A DNA stretch of 51,831 bases from an uncultured Paenibacillaceae bacterium (lineage in GTDB: Bacteria; Bacillota; Bacilli; Paenibacillales; DA-C8). Where the stretch lies: contig CALGAO010000142.1 of the NCBI GenBank assembly GCA_937957685.1, forward strand, positions 1-51,831, in the 5' to 3' direction. Shown one piece after another: positions 25,470 to 33,598 of this stretch; within the stretch, counting starts at the first letter, position 1, and every line of letters begins with the position of its first letter. Position numbers and translations under genes: made by a program. Below the pieces are notes generated by a model that ran no database searches, was not told where the DNA came from, and saw nothing but the letters and a program-made list of their open reading frames with translations.

Positions 25470-25490
25470 TATGGCAAGATTTGCGATAAT
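25462..25490 (+). promoter_or_regulatory. Probable promoter of the lactonase gene
   Basis: TTGTTT (25462-25467) and GATAAT (25485-25490) are 17 bp apart and end 53 bp before the start codon. Confidence 0.5.
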
Positions 25491-25543
25491 ATTCGTGGTT
25501 TGCTTGATTCGCATGATTCTCAGAATACTGGAGTGAGTTAAAT

Positions 25544-26614
25544 ATGACCATCAACAATTCCAACCAGATGCTCGCATTCATCGGTTCCTATGCGGCTCCG
25601 GAAACGCCGGGAGTTTATGCCTGTACATACGAGATCGACACCGGTCGCTTCACGATCGTCGATCGCATAAGCGGTCTCGCCGATCCGACCTTCCTGGCCG
25701 TGGATCGCGACAGGCGCATGCTCTATACGATCGGCTCCGTGGTGGAGGACGGGCGCAAGGTCGGAGAAGCTTACAGCTATCGGATACTGGACGATGGCAG
25801 GCTGGAGTTCGTGAACAGCCGGCGGACGGTGGGTCCGACCTGCCATATCGCGCTGGATCACACTTCGCGATGCCTGATCGTGTCCAGCTATCACGGCGGC
25901 ATGATCGGCATCTGCCCGATCCTCGAGGACGGTTCGATCGGCCCGATCCATGAAGTCCATCAGCACGAAGGCTCCAGCGTCCATCCGAACCAGGGAAGCC
26001 CGCATCCGCACTCGGTGTTCATCGACCGGAACAATCGCTATGCGCTGTGCAGCGACCTTGGCATCGACCAGGTCATCGTCTACAAGCTCGACGTGGAGGG
26101 TTGCCGGCTCATCCCGCACAGCAAGGCGCATGTGCAACCGGGTTCGGGACCGCGGCATCTCGCCTTCCATCCGACCTTGCCGTATGTCTATGTGATCAAT
26201 GAACTGAATGCGACCGTGACGGTGTTCCACTACGACGAAGAGGCGGGCGTATTGAGCGAGGTCCAGACGATCTCCACATTGCCGGAAGATTATGCGGGAG
26301 AGAAGAGCTGCGCCGACATTCACATTTCCAATGACGGACGTTTCCTCTACGGCTCGAACCGCGGTCACGACAGCATCGTCGTCTGCGCGATCGACCAGGC
26401 GAACGGGCGTCTGTCGCCGATCGAATACGTTCCGACGCTCGGCGGTCACCCGCGCAACTTTGCGCTGTCTCCGGATAACCGATTCGTGCTTGTCGCCAAC
26501 CGCGACTCCAACAACGTCGTCACCTTCGCCCGCGACGCCGTTACCGGGCGGCTCACGCCAGCCGGACCTGAGCTGCAGGTGTCCAGGCCGGTGTGCGTGA
26601 AGTTCATGGCTTAA
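25544..26614 (+). CDS. Lactonase family protein (7-bladed propeller, 6-phosphogluconolactonase type)
   Basis: The 356-residue product lacks a signal peptide and shows repeated beta-propeller blades with the SPDNRFVLVANRDSNNVVTF and HPTLPYVYVINELNATVTVF patterns of the YbhE/Pgl lactonase family (PF10282). HPHSVFIDRNNRY holds conserved residues of the active centre. It would hydrolyse 6-phosphogluconolactone or a related sugar lactone, the product of a sugar dehydrogenase such as the Gfo/Idh/MocA enzyme upstream. TACTGGAGTG precedes the start. Array B begins 93 bp after the stop. Confidence 0.88.
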   Translation: MTINNSNQMLAFIGSYAAPETPGVYACTYEIDTGRFTIVDRISGLADPTFLAVDRDRRMLYTIGSVVEDGRKVGEAYSYRILDDGRLEFVNSRRTVGPTCHIALDHTSRCLIVSSYHGGMIGICPILEDGSIGPIHEVHQHEGSSVHPNQGSPHPHSVFIDRNNRYALCSDLGIDQVIVYKLDVEGCRLIPHSKAHVQPGSGPRHLAFHPTLPYVYVINELNATVTVFHYDEEAGVLSEVQTISTLPEDYAGEKSCADIHISNDGRFLYGSNRGHDSIVVCAIDQANGRLSPIEYVPTLGGHPRNFALSPDNRFVLVANRDSNNVVTFARDAVTGRLTPAGPELQVSRPVCVKFMA

Positions 26615-26706
26615 CCAGGACAGGCAGGAAGGACAATCGTACGCCCCAAGCAGTTTGGCGCCGTCCGGTCCGCCGCTCGGATCGTCCGCCCGCCTGCTGC
26701 GGGGGG

Positions 26707-26984
26707 TGTACGATTTTTCGTACAACTTGTGGCGCCTCGTCTCCATTCCCCACGCTTTTGTACGATTTTTCGTACAACTCGCCTCGTTCCACTCGCCATC
26801 GGCATCCATTTGTACGATATTTCGTACAAAGCGAGACGCTTCGGGCGTCAGTGCCCCATTTTTGTTCGATTTTTCTTACAAAACCGTTCGCTTCGACCGT
26901 CTGCCTCACGCTTTTGTGTGATTTTTCATACAACAACGCCCACTCCGACCGCCATAGCCACGTGTTTGTACGATTTTTCATACA
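26707..26984. repeat. Array B: six palindromes at an exact 52-bp period
   Basis: The 18-nt unit TGTACGA-TTTT-TCGTACA begins at 26707, 26759, 26811, 26863, 26915 and 26967. Copies 1 and 2 are perfect, 3 has one loop change, and 4 to 6 carry arm changes (TGTTCGA/CTTACA, TGTGTGA/CATACA and a right arm ending CATACA). All five spacers are 34 nt. Unlike array A they differ in sequence, keeping only partial likeness (for example ending CACGCTTT, CATCCATT, CACGTGTT). The array occupies the gap between the lactonase and carA genes, where no gene is supported. Confidence 0.93.
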
Positions 26985-27160
26985 TGCCTGTCACGTCCAC
27001 ACCTCAGATCCGCTCACAGCCTGAGAGGTGCTTAAACAAACAGCAGCTCCACCAGAACGCCAACGCCCCGGCCATCCCTCATCCGACCCGCTCGCAGCCA
27101 CCCTCCATCCAGGAATGTTTACGATCCGATGATTTTTTTTGATCAATCGGTCAACTGCCC

Positions 27161-27201
27161 TTGCATTCTTTTGTATATTTATACATAATAGTGTATACAA
27201 A
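27161..27201 (+). promoter_or_regulatory. carA promoter with overlapping inverted repeat
   Basis: TTGCAT (27161-27166) and CATAAT (27184-27189) are 17 bp apart. An 8-bp inverted repeat, TTTGTATA (27170-27177) and TATACAAA (27194-27201), brackets the -10 region. This is a likely operator, possibly for an arginine repressor, though the sequence is not a clear ARG box. Confidence 0.6.
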
Positions 27202-27230
27202 TGCGATCGATCATCAAAGGAGAATGGAAT

Positions 27231-28460
27231 GTGACAAAAGCAAAGCTCTACATGGCCGACGGCACTCTGTTTACCGGCATCCATTTCGGCGCCGAGGGTG
27301 AGGTCGTCGGAGACATCGTCTTCAATACCGGGATGACCGGCTATCAGGAGGTCATGTCCGATCCGTCCTACGCCGGACAGATCGTGACATTCACCTACCC
27401 GCTCATCGGCAACTACGGCATCAACCGCGACGACCATGAATCCCTGAACCCGTGGGCGCGAGGCATCATCGTGCGGGAGCATTCCGTCACTCCCAGCAAC
27501 TGGCGCTCGCGCATGACCATCGACGATCTGATGAAGAAGCATGGGATCGTGGGCATCAGCGGCATCGATACGCGCATGCTGACGCGACTCCTGCGCACGA
27601 AAGGCGTGATGCGAGGTGTCCTGACGACGCACGACCGTACCGGGGAGGAATTGCGGCAATTGCTCGCCCTGCAGCCGAAAGAGCATCATCTCGTCGAGCA
27701 GGTGTCGACGCGCCAGCCATACCGTCTTCCGGGCAAGAACGGCATGCGCGTGGTGGTGATCGACTTCGGGTGCAAGCACAGCATTCTGCACGAGCTGACG
27801 AGACGCGACTTCGATGTCATCGTCGTCCCGTACAACACGCCTGCGGAGACGATCCTTGATCTGCAGCCGGATGGCGTTCTGTTATCCAACGGCCCGGGAG
27901 ATCCGAAGGATCTCCTGTACAGCGCGGTTCCCGTCATCCGCCGCCTTCTTGGCGCTCTGCCGATCTTCGGCATCTGCCTGGGCCACCAGTTGCTGGCGCT
28001 GGCCTGCGGCGCCGATACGACCAGACTGAAGTTTGGCCATCGCGGCAGCAACCATCCGGTCAAGGAGCTGGCGACCGGACGGTGCTCGATCACATCGCAG
28101 AATCATGATTATGCGGTTACGACGGACTCGCTGGACCGCACAGAACTTGTGCTGACGCACATCAACAACAACGATGGCTCGGTGGAGGGCATCCGGCACG
28201 CAAGATACCCTGCTTTCTCGGTCCAATACCACCCGGAAGCCAATCCGGGTCCACACGACAGCCTGGGGCTCTTCGACCGATTCGCAGAAATGATGCGAAC
28301 GCATCGGGAGGCGATCGCCGTTCGACCACCTGTCGCTGCACTTGCTCAACAAAAGGCCGCCCAAAACCGACAGGCAGGCATCGAGCGTCAACAACACGAG
28401 CATGCGGGCATGAATCCGACGAACACCCAAACGCCAATCGCCATGCACGCGAATTCATGA
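27231..28460 (+). CDS. carA: Carbamoyl-phosphate synthase small subunit (glutaminase), without adjacent carB
   Basis: The product has 409 residues from the GTG at 27231 with AAAGGAG eight bases upstream; the ATG at 27201 lies within the operator. The N-terminal domain (FNTGMTGYQEVMSDPSYAGQIV) and the class I glutamine amidotransferase (Cys in GICLGHQLLA, His/Glu in VQYHPEANPGPHDS) are complete. It supplies ammonia to CarB for carbamoyl phosphate, used for arginine and pyrimidines. CarB normally follows immediately but is absent here. CarA is usually near 360 residues, and the last 50 here form a low-complexity, Gln/Ala/Asn-rich tail not seen in the family. Confidence 0.93.
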   Translation: MTKAKLYMADGTLFTGIHFGAEGEVVGDIVFNTGMTGYQEVMSDPSYAGQIVTFTYPLIGNYGINRDDHESLNPWARGIIVREHSVTPSNWRSRMTIDDLMKKHGIVGISGIDTRMLTRLLRTKGVMRGVLTTHDRTGEELRQLLALQPKEHHLVEQVSTRQPYRLPGKNGMRVVVIDFGCKHSILHELTRRDFDVIVVPYNTPAETILDLQPDGVLLSNGPGDPKDLLYSAVPVIRRLLGALPIFGICLGHQLLALACGADTTRLKFGHRGSNHPVKELATGRCSITSQNHDYAVTTDSLDRTELVLTHINNNDGSVEGIRHARYPAFSVQYHPEANPGPHDSLGLFDRFAEMMRTHREAIAVRPPVAALAQQKAAQNRQAGIERQQHEHAGMNPTNTQTPIAMHANS

Positions 28461-28813
28461 GCTCATGCGCTGTGCCCGCAGCATCATCCGCGACAACCTG
28501 TCCTCCATCGAGGGGATGTGACCAAGCTGCGGCTTAACGGGCCAACCGGCGTCCCATCGGCACAGGCCAAGCGACCTTCTCCCATGAAACGCCTTCTGCA
28601 AGCGACTCGCCTCAGATCCGGGCATAGTGCGCTTGCGGCGCAAGCCGCAACGCTAACGGGCCAACCGGCGACTCCTCGGCATAAACCGGGCGACGCTCCT
28701 GACATTCGCTACCGACCAGTGGTCCTGCTCGCTCGACTTTATTTTTGCCTTTATTTTGATTACAATTTATATAGTTAAACAGGTCCTACTATATAACCAA
28801 AGGAGTACAGCAT
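28461..28813. repeat. Intergenic region with duplicated TAACGGGCCAACCGGCG element
   Basis: TAACGGGCCAACCGGCG occurs at 28535-28551 and 28654-28670 (119 bp apart), each within a wider imperfect match that ends CTCGGCA or ATCGGCA. Between them is a perfect palindrome GCTTGCG-G-CGCAAGC. No gene is supported here. A promoter for the next gene (TTTGCC, about 18 bp, TATATA) lies near 28744-28773. Confidence 0.7.
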
Positions 28814-29695
28814 ATGGATCTGAGAGAAGCATACCGGATATTGGGCGTACCTGAATCGGCGAGCCGTGAGGAAGTGGAGGAACAGTACGCGGTCTGGGTG
28901 CGGAAAGACCGGGCGCTGAAGCGCGCCAAAGCCCAGGGTGAAGCGGTTGATGAGGAGTTCGATTTTGCGCAGATCAATGCCGCATACCGGACCATCATCG
29001 ATCATTATCATCAGCTGGAAGATCAGAGCAAGCCGAAGCGCGATCCGCGGATTGAGAAGCTCGATCATTTCTGGACTTATTACAAGTATCACGTGATCGG
29101 CGCGATCATCCTCATCATCGGTATCGTTTACATCATCAACACGGTGATCGAGAATCAGCAGGAGAAAGCGCGACTTGCGGCATTGCCGCCGGCTGACGCC
29201 ACGATGATGATCTTCGGCGATTTCTATGAACCGAACCTGACCAGCATTGAGGAAGGCATCCTCCTCGCCAGACCGGATTGGCAGCGGGTTGTCGTCAATC
29301 ATACCTATGTGCCGTCGGAGATCACCAGCGAATTCGACGTGGCCCTGCAGCAGAAAGCGATCGTCACGCTCGTGACGGATCGTTCAGATGTCTACATGGT
29401 CGATGGCAACAATGTGCAGAATCTCGTCAATCAGGGGCTGTTCCGCCCGCTTGACGAATACGCTGATCGCCTCAAGGCATCGGTTGGAGAAGAGAATCTC
29501 GTCTACCTGCGCACCGAACCAAGCGGGCTGGATCCGGACGAGCAGCCGGGCGAGTATCATATCTATACGATTCGCATCCCGATCGTTCAGGAATACTCCT
29601 CTCTCTCGAGCGAAGCGATGGCCGGCATCCACGTCGGCTCCGAGAATGTCGAGAAAGCCCTGCAACTGATCGAGACTTTGGCCCAAGGGCTGTAA
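28814..29695 (+). CDS. Membrane protein with degenerate J-like N-terminus
   Basis: The product has 293 residues and an AAAGGAG site. Residues 1-65 resemble a DnaJ J-domain (REAYRILGVPESASREEVEEQYAVWVR...INAAYRTI), but the HPD tripeptide that activates DnaK is missing. One transmembrane helix lies at about 93-111. The remainder (about 120-290) is probably extracellular and has a TonB/periplasmic-like alpha-beta look without a named domain. Similar J-like membrane proteins are widespread in Paenibacillaceae with unknown role. It is followed 11 bp later by the LysE exporter and probably forms an operon with it. Confidence 0.8.
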   Translation: MDLREAYRILGVPESASREEVEEQYAVWVRKDRALKRAKAQGEAVDEEFDFAQINAAYRTIIDHYHQLEDQSKPKRDPRIEKLDHFWTYYKYHVIGAIILIIGIVYIINTVIENQQEKARLAALPPADATMMIFGDFYEPNLTSIEEGILLARPDWQRVVVNHTYVPSEITSEFDVALQQKAIVTLVTDRSDVYMVDGNNVQNLVNQGLFRPLDEYADRLKASVGEENLVYLRTEPSGLDPDEQPGEYHIYTIRIPIVQEYSSLSSEAMAGIHVGSENVEKALQLIETLAQGL

Positions 29696-29706
29696 GGAGA
29701 ACGGTC

Positions 29707-30330
29707 ATGAATCTCGCGCTGACCCTGTCCTTCCTGGGAGCGGCCATCCTGCTGACGCTTGCTCCCGGACCCGACATCCTGTTCGTCATCGCCCAGAGCA
29801 TATCGCAGAACAGCAAGGCCGGGATCGCCACCGCATGCGGGCTGTGCACCGGCCTTTTGGCGCATATCACGGCCGCCGTGCTTGGCGTATCGGCGGTGAT
29901 CTATGCCTCGGCGACCGCCTTCGCGATCGTCAAGTACGCAGGCGCGGCCTATCTGCTCTATCTGGCCTGGCAGGCGCTTCGCGACAAGAGCAGCGAGATC
30001 GGCCTGGCGGGCAAGCCCCATGCCGCATATGGCGCGCTGTACCGCAGAGGCATCCTGATGAACGTGCTGAATCCGAAGGTATCGCTGTTCTTCCTGGCGC
30101 TGCTGCCGCAGTTTGTCGACCGGTCCCTGGGTCATATCTCCCTGCAGATGCTTGGCCTCGGTCTTATCTTCCTCGTGCAGGCGCTGATCATCTTCAGCCT
30201 CGTCAGTCTGTTCGCGAACCGGTTCGGGCGGTGGCTGACGCGCAGCAGGACGATAGCCCGCAGGATCAACATCGCGCAAGGCCTGATCTTCACCGTGATC
30301 GCCCTGCAGATCGCGTTCAGCAAGCGATAA
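29707..30330 (+). CDS. LysE/RhtB-family amino-acid exporter
   Basis: The 207-residue membrane protein has five to six helices and the family signature APGPDILFVIAQSISQNSKAG near the N-terminus, with NPKVSLFFLALLPQF in the middle. Members export amino acids such as lysine, threonine or homoserine lactones, or act on related metabolites. TAAGGAGAA lies directly upstream. It is probably co-transcribed with the J-like membrane protein. The substrate cannot be read from sequence. Confidence 0.92.
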   Translation: MNLALTLSFLGAAILLTLAPGPDILFVIAQSISQNSKAGIATACGLCTGLLAHITAAVLGVSAVIYASATAFAIVKYAGAAYLLYLAWQALRDKSSEIGLAGKPHAAYGALYRRGILMNVLNPKVSLFFLALLPQFVDRSLGHISLQMLGLGLIFLVQALIIFSLVSLFANRFGRWLTRSRTIARRINIAQGLIFTVIALQIAFSKR

Positions 30331-30387
30331 GCCCGTTCGCTCGACCCTGATCCGGAAGTCGCAAGCCGATGAAACGAACCACCGGCC

Positions 30388-30519
30388 CCCATCATCCCAT
30401 AACGCGCTAGCGTTCCGTTTGCGGCGATAAAATGGCCGCTTCGCCACAAATAGCGGATCGACGTTCCGTTTACGGCGGGAGGCCGGTCTCAGCGTGTTCC
30501 TCAGTTCCTTCCTCCCGCC
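30388..30519. repeat. Family C repeat, copy 1 (two CGTTCCGTT motifs 51 bp apart)
   Basis: CGTTCCGTT occurs at 30411-30419 and 30462-30470. The upstream contexts are CATAACGCGCTAG and AATAGCGGATCGA. The element begins near CATCATCC and ends in a stem GGCGGGAGG / CCTCCCGCC. It fills the convergent gap between the LysE and dehydrogenase genes. Confidence 0.85.
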
Positions 30520-30546
30520 CAAAGGCCGATCTCAGCCTGTCTTCCA

Positions 30547-31500
30547 TCAATATTGCTTCGCGTAGTCGACAAGATTGACGCTCGGCACGCCGGTCTGGAG
30601 ATAGCTCTCCAGATTCCGCAGCGCAATCTCCAGCGCCCGCTCATGATACATCCCCGACCCGCCAGCCGTATGCGGCGTGATGATGACATTGTCCATCGAC
30701 CACAGCGGGCTGTCCTCAGGAAGCGGCTCCGTCTCGAACACGTCCAGCCCCGCTCCGGCGATCACACCGTCACGCAACGCCTCGATCAGCGCCTGCTCAT
30801 CGACAAGCCCGCCCCGTCCGATATTGATGAACATCGCCGACCGTTTCATCCTGGCGAACTGCCCCCGACCGAACAACCGCCTCGTCTCCCGCGTCAGCGG
30901 CAGCGTCACGACCACATAGTCGCTCTCCGCCAGCACTTCGTCGAGCCCGCCCGGATCATGCATCTGATCGGCGTAAGGCGACGGGCGTCCCGACAATCTG
31001 AGCCCCAGCACCCGCATGCCGAATGCCTTGCACAGCCTCGCCGTCTCCTCCCCGATCTCTCCGAAGCCGATGATCCCCACCGTCTTGCCGTGCATCTCGA
31101 GCGTCGGATCGGTGCGCATCCAGCGGCCCGCGACCTGATGACGTGCATAAATATGCAAGTTTCGCGTGAAGCCCAGCATCATCGCCAGGATCGTCTCCGA
31201 GATCGGATAGGCATGAATGCCGCTGGTCGTCGTCAGATGAATGCCCCGCTCCGCCATCTGCTCCAGAGGGAATCCATCCACTCCCGCTGACCATGACTGC
31301 ACCCACCTCAGCTTCGTCTCCGGCCCCAGGCATGTATCTGTGAACATTCGCCTCCAGCCGATGATGATCTCCGCCTCCTGCACGCGATGCTGCCATAGCT
31401 CCCTGTCCTTCCCGCACAGCAGCTCATAACCCGGAGCGGCGCTGCGAATCCGTTCCGCCTGTTGCTCGCTTAGCCCGATCGTACATACGATGACAGACAT
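30547..31500 (-). CDS. D-isomer-specific 2-hydroxyacid dehydrogenase
   Basis: The 317-residue product has the NAD-binding motif GIIGFGEIGEETARLC and all three catalytic residues: Arg in INIGRGGLVDE, Glu in DVFETEPLPEDSPLW and His in ITPHTAGG. GAAGGAGG lies just before the start. It should reduce a 2-ketoacid (glyoxylate, hydroxypyruvate or similar) with NAD(P)H. It stands alone, divergent from the coiled-coil gene and convergent with LysE. Confidence 0.92.
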   Translation of the reverse strand: MSVIVCTIGLSEQQAERIRSAAPGYELLCGKDRELWQHRVQEAEIIIGWRRMFTDTCLGPETKLRWVQSWSAGVDGFPLEQMAERGIHLTTTSGIHAYPISETILAMMLGFTRNLHIYARHQVAGRWMRTDPTLEMHGKTVGIIGFGEIGEETARLCKAFGMRVLGLRLSGRPSPYADQMHDPGGLDEVLAESDYVVVTLPLTRETRRLFGRGQFARMKRSAMFINIGRGGLVDEQALIEALRDGVIAGAGLDVFETEPLPEDSPLWSMDNVIITPHTAGGSGMYHERALEIALRNLESYLQTGVPSVNLVDYAKQY

Positions 31501-31630
31501 TTCCCGTGGCCTCCTTCACCCGTGTAGATATTGGTCCATTGCCATATGAACCGCCAGTGATCCTGTACTACTTTCAAACCGGACTGCAAATACTATGTAC
31601 ACCAATATTGAGACAAGGAGATAATGAAGC

Positions 31631-32158
31631 ATGATCAATCGTGAGCTTAGAGAGGAAATCGAAATGCTGACCGCTCAGAACCTCGTCCTGTCGGAGGAGA
31701 TCAAGCAGTTGAAGCTGATGCTGCAGAAGCAATCCGAGCAGCTCAAGCGTTCCCGCAAAGGAGGGGAAGGCCCCGGATCCGACCAGCCACAAGGCCAGCA
31801 CGACCCATACGGTCAATACAATCAACATAACCAAAATCAGCCAAGAAGTCAAAACCAGCATTCCGGCGGATACAATCAGGACAGCAGCGGCGGAGGTCCA
31901 TCGGGCGGCGGGCAGAATGTGCAGCAAAATCAAAACCAGAATCCGATTCCCATCGCCAAGATCGCCAATGACTTCCTGCAGCTCAAAGGCTTCACCAGCA
32001 GCCTGGAAAACAAGATGAACACCTATCTCTCCAGCCAGACGGGCGGCGGGCAGCTCAAGCTGGAGGATATCGCCTATCTCATCCTCAACATGATGAACGG
32101 CATGATCGACTGGACGATCGAATACGTCGCACGCTCGCAATCGAGCCAAGGCAATTGA
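31631..32158 (+). CDS. Coiled-coil protein with Gln/Asn/Gly-rich linker
   Basis: The 175-residue product has a charged coiled coil (about 3-40, LREEIEMLTAQNLVLSEEIKQL...), a low-complexity linker rich in Gln, Asn, Gly and Ser (about 42-100), and a compact C-terminal helical part (about 103-170, IAKIANDFLQLKGFTSSLENKM...IAYLILNMMNGMIDWTIEYV). There is no signal peptide. The family is not recognised; spore coat or cortex-associated proteins often have such composition. AAGGAG lies 12 bp before the start. It precedes the oxidoreductase operon but is separated from it by a promoter. Confidence 0.7.
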   Translation: MINRELREEIEMLTAQNLVLSEEIKQLKLMLQKQSEQLKRSRKGGEGPGSDQPQGQHDPYGQYNQHNQNQPRSQNQHSGGYNQDSSGGGPSGGGQNVQQNQNQNPIPIAKIANDFLQLKGFTSSLENKMNTYLSSQTGGGQLKLEDIAYLILNMMNGMIDWTIEYVARSQSSQGN

Positions 32159-32183
32159 TACGACATACGTTTTTATAGTAGCT

Positions 32184-32211
32184 TTCATGAATATCGGATC
32201 AATGTTAGAAT
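32184..32211 (+). promoter_or_regulatory. Promoter of the nitroreductase operon
   Basis: An extended -10 box TGTTAGAAT (TAGAAT at 32206-32211) has TTCATG 16 bp upstream (32184-32189). Confidence 0.5.
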
Positions 32212-32246
32212 GGTATCAGAACGCAACAACAGGAGGTACCTGCATA

Positions 32247-32837
32247 ATGGCAAACATCACTGTCAGACAACCAGAACACAAGATTGATCCGATATTCGTC
32301 GAAAGGTGGTCTCCGCGCTCATTTCTGGAACAGCCGGTCCCTGAAGAGAAGCTGATGCGCCTGTTCGAGGCTGCGCGCTGGGCCCCGTCAGCCTTTAACC
32401 ATCAGCCCTGGAGATTCATCCTGCTCACCTCGCGGGAGGACAAGGAGCGCTTCTATCCGTGCATCAGCCAGAACAATCTGGCCTGGTGCCGCAAGGCGCC
32501 GGTGCTCGTCCTGATCATCTCCGAGATCAACCGGGACGGCGCGCCGAACCCATCCCACGCCTTCGACACCGGAACGGCCTGGGGATATCTGTCGCTCGCC
32601 GCGACGATGGAAGGACTGGCGACGCATCCGATGACCGGATTCGACTTTGGCATGGCCCGGTCGATCCTGAACATCCCCGAGGAGTACGCGATTCAGGCGC
32701 TGGTCGCCATCGGCTATCAGGGAAGCGCCGATCTGCTGGATGAGCCGCTGCGCCAGAGAGAGTTTCCGAAGGGCAGGCGGCCGCTCGATGAATTGATCTA
32801 CGCGGGGAGCTTCGGAAAACCTTTGAGAGGAGAATGA
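32247..32837 (+). CDS. Nitroreductase-family flavoenzyme
   Basis: The product has 196 residues from the ATG at 32247, which follows ACAGGAGG; an upstream in-frame ATG lacks a site. It has the FMN-binding elements RWSPRSF, AARWAPSAFNHQPWRFI and DTGTAWGYLSLAATMEGLATHPMTGF of the nitroreductase superfamily. The enzyme would reduce nitro compounds, quinones or enones with NAD(P)H. Its last four bases overlap the DsbA-like gene, so they are translated together. The operon suggests defence against electrophiles. Confidence 0.92.
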   Translation: MANITVRQPEHKIDPIFVERWSPRSFLEQPVPEEKLMRLFEAARWAPSAFNHQPWRFILLTSREDKERFYPCISQNNLAWCRKAPVLVLIISEINRDGAPNPSHAFDTGTAWGYLSLAATMEGLATHPMTGFDFGMARSILNIPEEYAIQALVAIGYQGSADLLDEPLRQREFPKGRRPLDELIYAGSFGKPLRGE

Positions 32838-33559
32838 GGATGAGAGTAGAGATCTGGTCGGATATCGTATGTCCCTTCTGCTATATCGGCAAACGCCGAT
32901 ACGAGGAAGCCCTGGCCCAGCTCGGCTACCGTGATGAGGTGGAAACGGTCTATCGCAGCTTCGAGCTGGACCCGAATGCGCCGGTAAGCAGCAATCGTGA
33001 TCTGCACGACAGCCTTGCGGCCAAGTTCGGCATCAGCCGCGAGCAGGCGAAGAGCATGAATGACAATGTCAGTGATCAGGCTCGCTCCGTCGGCCTGACC
33101 TATAACCTGGATGAGGCGAAGCCGACGAACACCTTCGACGCCCATCGCCTGACCCATCTGGCTGCGACGCACGGCAAGATGGTGGAGATGACGGAGCGGC
33201 TGTTCAAAGCCTACTTCACAGAGGGCAAGCATATCGGAGATCGTCAGGTACTCGCGGAGCTCGCTGCCGAGGTCGGGCTGGACCCGGCCGAGGTGTCGGA
33301 AGCGCTGAGCGGCGCGAGCTACAGCGATGAGGTGCGCGCCGACGAACGGGAAGCTGCGCAGCTGGGAGTGCGGGGCGTTCCTTTCTTCGTCATCAACCGC
33401 AAATACGCCGTCTCCGGCGCCCAGCCGACCGAGGTGTTCATCCGCGCCCTGGAGAAGGCGCGCAGTGAGGAACAGCCTCCGATCACCGTGATCGGCGATG
33501 ATACGGACGCTGACGCCGCTTGCACGGATGGCGCCTGCAAGCCTGCGGCCAAGCCGTAA
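32834..33559 (+). CDS. DsbA/FrnE-family oxidoreductase
   Basis: The 241-residue product has a thioredoxin fold with the CPFC redox motif at residues about 13-16 (WSDIVCPFCYIGKRRYEEAL) and the cis-Pro in GVRGVPFFVINRKYAVSGAQ. There is no signal peptide, so it is a cytoplasmic FrnE-type disulfide/2-hydroxychromene isomerase-like enzyme. The C-terminus adds a cysteine-containing tail (ACTDGACKP). The start overlaps the nitroreductase stop as ATGA; a second ATG two codons in has a better-spaced GAGAGGAGA site. Confidence 0.92.
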   Translation: MRMRVEIWSDIVCPFCYIGKRRYEEALAQLGYRDEVETVYRSFELDPNAPVSSNRDLHDSLAAKFGISREQAKSMNDNVSDQARSVGLTYNLDEAKPTNTFDAHRLTHLAATHGKMVEMTERLFKAYFTEGKHIGDRQVLAELAAEVGLDPAEVSEALSGASYSDEVRADEREAAQLGVRGVPFFVINRKYAVSGAQPTEVFIRALEKARSEEQPPITVIGDDTDADAACTDGACKPAAKP

Positions 33560-33598
33560 GTCCGGCGTGTTCAGCCTGACGAGAGGAGGCGTGTTCAA

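Noticed and set aside
7454..26984. Arrays A and B as CRISPR arrays
   Set aside because: Repeats are full palindromes of 18 or 25 nt, spacers of array A recur in only two types, repeat arms decay within array B, and no cas gene is present.
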